64,000 nucleotides of DNA from Paratinospora sagittata (taxonomy: Eukaryota; Streptophyta; Magnoliopsida; Ranunculales; Menispermaceae). The notes beneath the pieces are model-generated. The model saw only the letters and a program-made list of their open reading frames with translations, did no database searches and was not told the DNA's origin. How positions within the stretch are numbered: position 1 is the stretch's first letter; every line of letters begins with the position of its first letter. The DNA lies in the NCBI GenBank assembly GCA_035771175.1, contig CM069613.1, forward strand, positions 655,501-719,500. The letters are read 5' to 3'. The position numbers and the translations under genes are program-made. This document shows, one piece after another, positions 51,001-61,500 of the stretch.

Positions 51001-54000
51001 GTGATAATTATGAATTTGCTTATATAAAGGTTCAAAAATCCTATTTAGGGTGAAAATTTTGTATTTGTTTATATTAGTGCATAACAGTCCCATCTACGGT
51101 AAAAATAATAAATTTGCTTATATAAGGCTCATGAAAGTTCACTTGAGTGAAAACTAGGAATTTGTTTATTTTAGCAGACGTAAGTCCCATCTGAGATGAA
51201 AATTATAAATTTTCTTATATAAGCGCATGGAAGTTATATTTGTGATGATAATTATTAATTTGGGGTGAAAATGACTAATATAATCACAGAAAAGTCCGAT
51301 TTGGGTTAAAATTATAAATTTTATATATAAGTACACAAAAATTCTATTTGGGGTGAAACTTATAAATTTGTTTATGTTAGCACACGAAAATCCCATTTGG
51401 GGTGAAAATTAGGAATTTTTTGAATGTTAGCATACAACAACTCCATTGAGGTGAAAGTTATGAATTTACTTATTCAAGTACATGAAAGTACCGCTTGAGG
51501 TGAAAATTATGAATTTGTTTATATTAGCACAAGAAAGTCTCATTTTGGGTGAAATTTATGAATTTGTTTATATTAGGACATAAAAGTCTCATTTGGGGTG
51601 AAAATTATAAATTTGCTCAAGCAAACGAAAGTTCCATTTGGGTGAAAATTAAGAATTTGTTTATTAGCACATGAAAGTCTCGTCTGGGATAAAAATTATG
51701 AATTTTCTAGTATAAGCACATAAAAGTGATAATTATGAATTTGCTTATATAAGCACCATATATGGTGAAAATTTTGAATGTTTTTATATTAGTACATGAC
51801 AGTCTCATCTAGGGACAAAATGATGAATTATAATCATATAGGCACATAAAAGTCTGATTTAGGGTGAAAATTATGATTTTGTTTATATTAGTATGTGAAA
51901 CTTCCATTTGGGGTGGAACTTATGAATTTGATTATATTAGTACACAAAAATCTCATTTGGGGTGAACATTAGGAATTTGTTTATGTACACAAAAAGTCCA
52001 TTGGGGTAAAAATTATGATTTGGCTTGTGAAAGCACACAAGTTTCATTTGGGTTAAAATTAGGAATTTGTTTATATTAGCAGACAAAAGTCTCATCTTAG
52101 ATGAAAATTTTGAATTTTCTTATATAAGTGCACGATAGTTTCATTTGTTGTGATAGTTATGAATTTCTTATAGAAGCATACGAGAGTCCCTTTGTGGTGA
52201 AAATGATGAATTTGTTTTTATACTCACAAGAAACTCCAATTTGGGGTGAATTATGATTAGGTTTATATTAGCACACAAAAATCTCATTTTGGGTGAAACT
52301 TATAAATTTGTTTTTATTAGCATGCGAAAATCCTATTTGGGGTGAAAATTAAGAAGTTTTTTATATTAGCATACAACAATTACATTGGGGTGAAAATTAT
52401 GAATTGTCTTGTGTAAGTACATGAAAGTTCCATTTAAGGTGAAAATAATGAATTTGCTTATACAAGGACACGAAAGTCTCGTTTGGGGGTGAAAATTATG
52501 GATTTATTTAAGCACATGAAAGTCCCATTTGATGTGAAAATGATGATATTGTTTATATTAGCACACAAAAGTCTCATTTTCGGTTTAAATTATGAATTTG
52601 TTTTAGGATACAAAAGTCTCATTTGGGGTGAAAATTATGAATTTGTTTTTATTAGCACATGAAAGTCCCATCTTAGATGAAAATTATGAGTTTTCTTGTA
52701 TAAGCAAACAAAAGTTTCATTTGTGGTGATAATTATGAATTTGCTTATATAGACATATGAAAGTCTCATTTAGGGTGAAAATTATGAATTTGTTTATATT
52801 AGCACACAACAATCTCATCTGGGGTGAACATAATGAATTTGTTTGTATAGGCACACAAAAATCCAATTTGGGGTGAAAATTACGATTTGATTAATATTAG
52901 TATGCGAAACTCTCATCTGGGGTGAAACTTATGAATTTGATTATATTTGCACATGGAAATCCTATTTGAGGTGAACATTAGGAATTTGTTTATTAAATCA
53001 TACAACAGTTCCATTGGGGGTGGAAATATGTATTGGCTTATGTAAGCACAATAAGGTTCCATTTTGTTGAAAATTTTGAATTTTCTTATATAAACACCTA
53101 AAAGTACTTTTTAGGGTGAAAATTATGATTTTGTTTATATTAGCACGTGAAAGACCCATTTGGGGTGAAACTTATAAATTTGTTTATATATGTGAGCAAA
53201 AGTCTAATTTAGGGTAAAAATTATGAATTTGTTTATAGTAGCACGCGAAAGTCCAATTTAGGTAAATATTATGAATTTGTTTATATAAACACACAAAAGT
53301 TCCATCGGGGGTGAAAATATAAAGCATATGAAAGTTTCATTTGGGGTGAAATTCTCATAGACAATTCTTTGACTCTTTGAGCACTTGGGCTTGTCTTGAA
53401 ACCCACCCATGCTCCATTTAAAGGTGTTGCATACCATGTCTCACTTGAACAATCAACTCTTGTACCTCCTGTTGTTAGTGGACTTGGATCTCAATTGTTA
53501 TGGATATTTTCACCGCGGATGACCTAACACGGGGTTTCTCCAAAAAGCCTTTATATTACTAAGGGAGATATCGACAATTGTATTCCATGAGATAAATTTT
53601 GTTCTGAGATAATTATTTTAGTTCACACACATCTTTAGACTTGAGCAGTATCTCTTTCTTTTCAAATAGCTCCTTGTTTCTTTCTCTTGTGAATAGGAGG
53701 AGGCTTACATTATTATACATTATCAAGGCATTGTAATTTTTTATTGATTTCAATATTTTTGGATCATTTTTTATCAAATTCATTTATTTGTTTTATCTGT
53801 GAATAAACATTTCCAGGTGATTGCTGAAAGATATTCAAGCTCTGATCTACCTGAGATAGAAAAGAAAAAGTAAGTTCTAACTTTCATTTATAAACTTTTT
53901 GGCAAGATAAGCTGTTGTATAACTTGATTCATATGGTTTCAAAGTCAACGCTGTTGTTCCTGCAAGTTAACAGTTCCAGGTTATGTTGCTAATCTTGTAA

Positions 54001-54634
54001 ATTTAAAAGTACTCGTAGAAGCCACTCTAGATTTATTAAGAGACAGTATTGTTCATGATTAGATCAAAATCTCATCATTTTTTGTGTTTTTCTTTTAGTT
54101 TCAAGACTTAGAGTTTGCATTAAAGTTCATGTATTCATTTGGAGGAATAGGGTACAAACTGTGGCTCTTTTCCAAACAAAGATGAATAAGCTATTATACA
54201 TGTGATGTGAATATGATTTAATTCCTATGGTGACCTTGTTTTTGCCTGTTGGTCCTAAATTGTGGGTGCCATTCAGAATATTTGAGGAATTTTGTTACAC
54301 TTTGGACTTCTGACTATTTTGTTCTCTTTTATCCATTTCCTTCCAGATTCCTGGTTCCTCGCGACATGTCAACCGGACAGTTCATCCACATTCTAAGCAA
54401 TAGGCTTCATCTATCACCAGGGAAAGCGCTCTTTGTGTTTGTGAACGACACTTTACCTCAAACAGGTGAGTTATCTAAGTGTGACTTTCGTCTTCAATTC
54501 ATGTAAATGATCTCATGTTTCATCATCTGTCACTATCATTTTCAGCGACTCTCATTGAATCTCTCTATGATTCCTTCAAGAACGAAGACGGATTCTTATA
54601 CATGTGTTACAGCGGCGAGAAAACCTTCGGCTAA
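42060..54634 (+). CDS. ATG8: Autophagy-related ubiquitin-like protein ATG8, ATG8h/i type
   Basis: Five exons: 42060-42099, 42186-42241, 53817-53869, 54347-54465, 54546-54634, giving 118 aa. This is the ubiquitin-like modifier joined to phosphatidylethanolamine on the autophagosome membrane, where it recruits cargo receptors. The frame reads MGKASSFRDEFTFEERFSES, then RVPVIAERY, DLPEIEKKKFLVPRDM, FVNDTLP and SLYDSFKNEDGFLYMCYSGE, all canonical. It ends KTFG followed directly by the stop, so the lipidated Gly is already exposed and no ATG4 cut is needed for the first conjugation. This is the mark of the plant ATG8h/i clade (established). Intron 2 is 11.6 kb and almost entirely repeats, so this tiny gene spans 12.6 kb. 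Confidence 0.93.
42711..42847 (-). repeat. Left flank direct repeat, LTR-end/tRNA-Met PBS-like
   Basis: This shares clear similarity over its length with 53374-53512 in the same orientation: GTTGCATAACATGTCTTACT, TGAACAACCAGCTCTTATAC, TGGATCTCAA. On the minus strand it reads AACAGGTGGTATAAGAGC. This matches the plant initiator-tRNA-Met primer binding site TGGTATCAGAGC at 11 of 12 positions, just after a CA, as at the 3' end of an LTR. It could be a TRIM or old LTR element fragment. Confidence 0.6.
43526..44398. mobile_element. Non-autonomous hAT-like element inside the ATG8 intron array
   Basis: The ends carry imperfect inverted repeats: right reverse complement CAGTGTTATCAAGGCGTG, left TGTGACAAGGTAATTAAAGG. 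Subterminal clusters of AAGGCG/CGCCTTG type occur on both sides (43590-43620 and 44270-44390), typical of plant hAT-type elements. The array units resume on both sides and share GGTTT at the junction. Exact ends are uncertain by a few bases. A SINE lies inside it. Confidence 0.6.
43719..43903 (-). mobile_element. tRNA-derived SINE, copy 3 (best preserved)
   Basis: On the minus strand the head has a perfect Pol III A box TGGCTTAGTGG (consensus TRGCNNAGYGG). About 45 bp later comes the B box GGTTCGATTCT (10 of 11 to GGTTCGANTCC). A tRNA-unrelated body with GGTCTACCAT and GGACTAGTCTC follows, then GATACCTCGTGGGAAACC and an A-rich tail. The flanks AAAAGTGTTAAATTTTT (43701-43717) and AAAAGTTTTAAAATTTTT (43904-43921) form a ~17 bp imperfect target duplication. 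It is nested in the hAT-like element. Confidence 0.85.
46155..46325. repeat. GC-rich insert in the minisatellite array
   Basis: About 170 bp of GGGCCC/ACCCGACC-rich sequence interrupts the AT-rich array. It contains inverted GGGCCCGATGCCACCCGACC copies (for example near 46207 and 46290) and their complements. Sharp composition change and internal inverted repeats suggest a small TIR element or its remains. The array resumes on both sides. Confidence 0.55.
53374..53512 (-). repeat. Right flank direct repeat, LTR-end/PBS-like (degenerate)
   Basis: Second copy of the flank sequence at 42711-42847, same orientation: GGTGTTGCATACCATGTC, TCACTTGAACAATCAACTCT, TTGGATCTCAATTG. The PBS-like motif has decayed further here (AGGTACAAGAGTTG on the minus strand). 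It marks the right edge of the array in ATG8 intron 2. Confidence 0.6.
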
Positions 54635-55576
54635 GCCCAAATCCTGTGACATATCCATTGAATTTCATTCTCACGTGTACATTCTATGAAACTCTTCTAG
54701 CCCGTTCAGTTTATCTATGTATGTAGATCCAACCCAATAAATTTGGGCAGTGTACTTCAAAGTTCCAACAGTTCTGTAAATGTTAATAATATGTAATATT
54801 GACTAAGCTTAACATAATCTTGTACTGTCAAAAGGTTCTGATTTCATTCAATCATTGCTTAGATATATTTTAAAAAATAAAAAAATAAAAAAAAACTTTT
54901 CAGTCCATTACTTTAAATCACACACACACACACGATCATGCCAATATTTTTAGTAAGCATATGCAAATATTATGAGCAAATATATGACTTTATGAAACAA
55001 ATACAACTTTATTTTCAGTTTGACCTGGTTGAATCCAAACATACTGCATGCATTACTATTTTCTCTTTTTATTTCTCTTCAATAACAATGACAGAATAAA
55101 ATCAATTTAATGAAAGCAGAAATTCCTTCGAGAAAAAACTGAGAAAAGGGAGAGACCTTTCAATTTGGCCTTGAAATGGGTCAAGAGAAATTTCAAAACG
55201 AAAAAAGATTAGAAGAAAAACAAAAACTCAAAAGAACATAAAATAAAATCACATATTCTTCAAATATAATTCAAATAATCTGTTCCTAACTGTTACCAAA
55301 AGTGCTGTACTATTCGATTTTAGCATATAGCACACTTCGATCTGCGAATTATACATTAAGGAAACTGATTCCTAAACCCAACAATAAGGTTTCTATTTTG
55401 TCGAAGTATCCTAAATTTAGAATGTAATAGCCAACCTCAAAATGGAATACTAGCTTCCAACTAAGATACTACACAGATCTTCCTTTCAATTTAGCAACAA
55501 CTCTTACTGGGAAATTCGGAAAATAAATAAAACCCAACTGCTACTCCACTCTTCAACATGTCAAAGAGACACAAAG
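54635..55576. other. Intergenic, ATG8 3'UTR and MATH gene promoter
   Basis: AT-rich DNA with a short (CA)n run near 54921-54934. A poly(A)-signal-like AATAAA lies at about 54737. No ORF of interest and no clear TATA box for the downstream gene. Confidence 0.55.
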
Positions 55577-57904
55577 ATGAAAAAACTTAGTCAGGTGTTC
55601 ATGGGAAAGCTAAATTTCAATGCCCACCACCATCTTGCCTGCAGCAGCAAACATGACGACGTTGTTCTTCCATCTTCCAAAGGTTCTTCTTCTTCTACTA
55701 CTACTATAATTTTTATCAACTACTTTTTACTCTATATTTCTAAGGTCTCAAGGTTTCCTTAAACACAACTTGTAGGAATGTTTTATACTTCTATTCTCAA
55801 AAAGATGAGTTTGTTTCATTTTTTTTTGGTCTAGCATATTAAGTACAAAGATTATTGTTAGTACCTCTGTGGTTGCGGGGGAAGCCCTTTGAATCATTCA
55901 GTGTGTCCAAGTTTTGAGGTTTTACTTTTTCTTTTGCAGGGCCGCAGAGATCGTTTAGAGATGCTCCACCTGCACACTATACCTGCACGATTCGGCCATT
56001 TTCATCCTACTCAATGCTTGACAGACTTAGCACATCTGTTTTTGAAGAAGGTGGCTACAAATGGTATGCAGCTTCCTCTTGTTAGTCTGGTCTCTGGGAT
56101 TGAAATAGATTTCTCCATCTTTACATGGAGAGAAAAAGAGAGAAAGATCGTCAATCTACTATTTTTTTTATTGATCAATCTACTATAAATTTTCAACACA
56201 CACTTGAAAACTGTATTAAATAAATTAATGCTAGCTGCAACATCAAATAAAGGTGGAGTTGAATTGAAAATAGAGCAAAGTTCTTGAAATAAATCGTATG
56301 GGCAGAATTGAAATTGAATTATGGCAAGTGACAAAAATTTGTTTTGAAAGAATGCCAAGAATTGAACATTCTAAGTGTCCTGATTATTGGTATTTTGATT
56401 TTTGTACAGGAACCTATCCCTCTACCCAGATGGAAACAAGAATGAAAATGGAGATGGTCATCTTTCTCTCTACTTGGTCATAGCTGACACTGATTCTCAG
56501 ACTTCAGGTTGGGAAGTCAAAGCCCTTGTCAGGCTGTTCTTGTTCAATCATATACATGGCAAGTACTTGATGGTTGCAGGTATGTTTCAACATTTTCAAT
56601 GGGTTTTCAGCCATGAAAACTTAGATAATATAAGAGAACATTGACAGCCTATCTATGTTAATCTCATGCAGACACCCATGAGAGACATTTCCATGCAATG
56701 AAGAAGGAATGGGGCTTCTCCCAATTCATCCCTCTAAGAACTTTCAAAAAGCCTTGTAAAGGGTATGTCTTTGATGATACTTGTGTGATTGGAGCAGAGG
56801 TTTTCATTCTCAAAAGTTCTGGTAGAAGTGACCGTCTTTCGATGATAACAAATGCAAGTCCTACTAAGTTTGAATGGAAAATCGAAAAATTCTCAGAGTC
56901 AGAGAAGAAGTTTCAGTACTCCAAAGTATTTACTGCTGGAGAATATAAATGGTAAATTTGGAAACTACACCTTCAATAAGTGTTTGAGTCTACCTGCTTG
57001 ATGCCTCCAATTAAATCATTCTTTCTTCTTCTTCTTTTTTCCCTTTTTTCTTTTTGGGTCTGGGGGAATGGTGGTGATGCAGGAAGATTAAGCTCTGCCT
57101 AAGGAATAACATTTCTCTGTTTCTAAGTTTGGCTGATTCAGCAAATCTTTCATCTGGACAGCAAGTATTTGCAGATTACACGATGTGCGTAAAGGATCCG
57201 ATACATCAGAAACACGTTTATTGTACAGGTAAGGAGCTAGTCCCTTCACTTTGGTTTTATTCTACCTTTTCATCGAGGAGACTAGTAAAATATGGTATTC
57301 AAGTCTCCAACTTGGGGATTTGGATGCAATGTAAAAGCACCAAAGTTCCACCAAGGGATTGAACCCTTGGCTCAATGGTTTGCACATACTATGCAAGATT
57401 TGAGGTCATATGTTCAATCCCCACCATTTACCTCCTAAGAAAAAGGATCTGACCTATGGTGGTTGTAGAACTAAACACAATGCAACTTATAACAAAAGAG
57501 CAAAGCATCATGTAATGAAATCATAATATCCAATAACTTGGTGGCAGACTAGCAGTTAATGAACATTGTTCTCTATTTGATCTCATTTAAGACTTTGTTT
57601 CTGATAATTCAAGCATCTAGATCTCTGTTTTTGGTGTTTCTGATAATTCAAGCAATAAGCTAGTCTACAATGATTTGTATTTCCAGTACTGTATAGTTTA
57701 CAGATTACAAGTAGTCAGCAGCTAAGACTTTTCCATGCAGGTCAAAGCTGGTTCAGTTCAGACAAAAGTTGGCTGTGTGGGGGAGAGCTTATGTCGCTCG
57801 CTAAATTCAAGGACAGAAAGAAGGGTTTCTTGGCAGATGATACATGTATCATAAAATCAAAGGTTACTATACTCGGAGTAACTAACACAACACCATCAAT
57901 TTAG
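55577..57904 (+). CDS. TRAF-like protein with two MATH domains
   Basis: Six exons: 55577-55682, 55940-56063, 56410-56579, 56672-56951, 57083-57228, 57741-57904, summing to 329 aa with all GT..AG borders in phase. A first MATH domain (about 46-180) starts PPAHYTCTIRPFS and has GGYKWNLSLYPDGNK, HLSLYLVIAD, GWEVKALVRLFLFN and FDDTCVIGAEVFI. A second (about 200-320) has FEWKIEKFS, GEYKWKIKLCLRNN, FADYTMCVKD and FLADDTCIIKS. No RING, BTB or protease domain is present, so it belongs to the plant MATH-only family. Such proteins are thought to act as substrate or partner adaptors, for example in ubiquitin pathways; the specific role is unknown. The start ATG is inferred and exon 1 is the least certain part. 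Confidence 0.8.
57359..57440 (+). mobile_element. Possible tRNA-derived SINE head in MATH gene intron 5
   Basis: The stretch GGCTCAATGGTTTGCACATA, followed about 35 bp later by ATGTTCAATCCCCACC, has A-box- and B-box-like spacing. No clear 3' end or target duplication was found, so it may be a solo head or chance. Confidence 0.35.
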
Positions 57905-58552
57905 ATTATTGACTGTAAAAAAAATCTTTTAGCATTGAACAATACTTTTTGTTAAATATTTTGTTATATATATCTTGTATAGCAGATTTTCAGTAATCTG
58001 GACGATTGGTTATTCATCCATTTAGGTAGAGTGGACCAAGCTAAAATATATTCTTCTCTAATCTTGAGCTCAGCTTAAGCTTTCTTGATGTTATGTCCAG
58101 CCAAGGGACTCCTCCAGTTCTGGCTCTTTTCAAATAATCTGTTCACTCAATCATGGTGAGTCGGGTATCATTATATCAATGTTCTTTGAAGAGTGGATCA
58201 GATTTTGTGGTTTAGGGTTAGTTCTTGATTTAGAATGAAATTATCTGGTTATGGTTACTCCTTTAAGCAGAAAAAGCCTTGAGCATGTGTTACCAAAAAG
58301 AGCGAATCATATGATAAAACCATGGGGCAGTTACAAATCGCAGAAACATTGCCTCAATAAAATGTTACAGCTTGATGATGACAGTGATTATCATGTTCAT
58401 AACACCTCTACTCCAGCTATTTATACATCGATGACACAATAATAAAAAATCATTGAAGTTTTATTTCATTAGTTGTGGATGCTATATTTTACTAGATTTG
58501 GGGAAAATTCAAACACCTATAGACTACAAGCATATACATACAGCAAGAAAGC
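57905..58552. other. Intergenic, convergent MATH and GFS12 3' ends
   Basis: The 648 bp hold both 3'UTRs. One exon-like piece (acceptor before 58102, donor GGTGAGTC near 58158, open in one frame) could be a 3'UTR exon or an alternative end of the MATH gene. I cannot connect it to a frame with confidence. Confidence 0.45.
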
Positions 58553-61500
58553 CTAGCAACAGATCTTGAGATGACCATCTTCTGTTCCAACCAGAAATAA
58601 TCGCGAGAAAGGTAGAATGCTGATGCTCAATAAAGCCGAGAAGTTTATTGTCCCACGATCCACCGTATACAATTTTTGCAGTGAAACACGTTGCTGCCCA
58701 TCCTGCACGTGTTAACCAAACACGCTGGATGAGTAGAAAAGCAAGTGAAACTGGCTCAAACAGCTAATAAAATAATCAATATTAAGAACAAATTCAATCA
58801 ATGCAAAAACAACTGATATTTGGGAACATAAGCTACATACTGCATGCACTAATATTGCACCAGACCAACAAAGTAAACATCTAGCTTGCACATTTTAGAT
58901 CATTTTACTAAAATAGCTCATTCTTTGTGGCTGACATATACGATCTAATACCATCCAATAGCTGGACTTCTGTTATAATTATTTTTCATGTTCTTCCCAT
59001 GAATCAGACTGTTAGGAATGACATCTAATCAGGTTGTCCTGGACTACCACCAGGACTCCTACAAGAGACTAATCCACCCTGTGAAAAGGGACCAGAAAGG
59101 CAGAACCCTTGGACCACAGATTTGGAGAGGAAAAACATTTTCTTCCAAATCCAAGATTTTGCTAGAGGAATAGGCCCTGAGGAACAACATATAGTACTTA
59201 CTTCATTTATGGATCTTGACAGAGAGGAAACTCCAATCTTATTTCTGGATATTGAAATAACATCTTGTCCCCAAATGGAGAAGCTAGAGACACCATCTGA
59301 ATAACCTCTGAAGATACTGGACTGAGATGGTGAGATCCTGCAATAATAAAGCAGTCAAGTTGAATCACATTGTACACATTATAGAACAGAAGCTTAAATA
59401 TACCCTTGCGGAGGTAGGGACCTAAAAAATCATTCATCCTGCCTTATAAAAATCAAAAGGCAAGGCCAGTTTACTTGAATATCCTTTGTAGACTTCAAGT
59501 TAAACCTTTTCTTTTGAGAGGAAACAAAACAATTTATATTACAGATAAAACTTTTACATCAAAAGACAAGCATCAAATAAAACTGCATTTCTTTATCAAG
59601 GTTTTAGTTATAACTTACTGTTTTCACCAAGTTCCTGCACCAATATAAAATACTTGTACATCAAATTTTTGTAGCGTTGAAGTACCCCACAAAGAGGTCG
59701 TAGGAGGATCAATGGGTGTAGGTCTATCAGGGAAAGAAACTTGGTGGTGGAATGAAGAAGTTCAATCTTTTGTAAAACTTAAAAAAACAAACTACAAAAT
59801 TTGGCAACACGTTAGGGATGCGGAAAGTTTTCAAAATTATAGGAATGCAAAAAAAGAAGCTAAAAAAGCGGAAAGTAATGTTAAACTTAAAGCATATGAT
59901 GATTTCTATACTAAATTAGAAACAAAAGAAGGTGAAAAGACTATATATAAACTAGTAAAACTAAGGGAAAGAAAGACAAAAGCTCTTAACTATATTTAAA
60001 GTATTAAAAGCAAAGATGAAAGTACCTTAGTGGAAGATGAACAGATAAAAGAGCGATGGAAAGCTTATTTTGAAAAATTATTAAATGAAAACCATTTAGC
60101 AAAGTTAAGTGTAGAAGGACTTGATAACCTAGGGGAAACTAATGAAAATAAATTCTTTCATAGAATTAGCGTGCTTGAGCTGAGGTAAAAAATGCTTTGA
60201 AAAAAATGAAAAATGAAAAATGAAAAATGCAAAGGCTTTAGGACCGGATGCGATTCCCATTGAGGTTTGGAAGAGCCTAGGGGAAATTGGAGTCTTGTGG
60301 TTAACAACTTAACCAAATAACAGGATTGTAGCAACTAGGAGAATGCCCAATAATAGGAAAAAAAGCATCTTAATACCCATATATAAACATAAAGGAGCAA
60401 AATTGCACAAACTATAGAGAAATTAAATTGATGAGTCATACAATGAAATTGTGGGAGAAAGGAATAGAAAATAAAGTACGAGCTGAAACTTTGGTGTCAA
60501 ACAATCAATTTGGATTTATGCCTGGAAGATCAACTATAGAAGCTATTTAATTCTTGAGGAGATTAATGGTCTGTATAGTGAGAAGAAGAAAGACCTCCAT
60601 ATGGTTTTTATTGATTTAGAAAAAGCATATGATAGAGTACTTGAAGAAATAATATGGTGGGTGTTAGGGAAAAAAAGAGTTACAAATAGGTAACATTGAA
60701 TTGATGAGGCAAGAATCATCATAAAATTAACAGTAGGAGAAACTAACAAATTTTCAATTACAGTAGGTTTACACCAAGGATCTGCCTTAAGTCTCTACCT
60801 TTTTGTACTAGTTATGGATGAATGGTCTAAAAATATTCAAGAAGATATTCCACGGTGTATGCTATTTACTGATGATATAGTATTGATTGATGAAACTACA
60901 TCTGGAATAAATAATACGCTAAAGGTTTGGAGAGAGGCTTTAGAATCTAAAGGGTTCAAGATTACTAGGACTAAGACTGAATACATTAAATGTGATTTTA
61001 GCGGAAGTAGAAATACAAATGAAGAGATATTGAAGATTGGAAGTCAAGGGATACCAATGACTGAAAATTTTAGGTATTTGGAATCCATTATACATAAAGA
61101 AGATGAAATAGGTGAGGATGTGAACCATAGAGTTAAAGCAGGATGGGTCAAGTGGAGGAATACTTCTGGAGTATTATATGATAAGCGCATCCCATTGAAG
61201 TTAAAGGAAAAATTTTATAGAATTTTGCTATTAGGCTAGCTATGCTATGTGGTACAGAATGTTGGGCAATTAAAAAACATGTTAACAAACTAAGCGTAAG
61301 ACCTTAAAAGATAAGATTAGAAATGAGTATATTCCAGCAATGATAAGCGTAGCACCAATTGGAGATAAAATAAGAGAAAACCGACTAAGGTGGTTTGGAC
61401 ATACAACGTAAGCCTTTTGGAGCACCAATTTGGAAGATTGACCTATTAGCACTAGATGGTAACAAATAACAATAGAGGTAGAGGTAGACCTAAAATAACA

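Larger units (their letters stand above)
42865..53360 (+). repeat. ~10.5 kb diverged minisatellite (~49-50 bp unit) in ATG8 intron 2
   Basis: Roughly 190 tandem units of about 49-50 bp resemble GCACACGAAAGTCCCATTTG then GGTGAAAATTATGAATTTG then TTTATATTA. A second unit type has CTTATATAAGC in place of TTTATATTAGC and GGTGATAATTATG in place of GGTGAAAATTATG, and the types often alternate. Indels are common. A longer block (starting near 46675, 48047 and 49748) recurs with the same order of variant units, so a higher-order repeat exists. It is broken by the TIR element at about 43526-44398 and a GC-rich insert near 46155-46325. No unit has a conserved reading frame. Confidence 0.9.

Noticed and set aside
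42865..53360. Tandem ~50 bp units as a possible CRISPR array or as protein-coding repeats
   Set aside because: The window is plant nuclear DNA. The units are contiguous variants without unique spacers, and the short ORFs on both strands shift frame from unit to unit.
60814..61239. Open 141-codon reading frame as an active gene
   Set aside because: It is one surviving segment of the RTE reverse transcriptase, with broken frames on both sides.
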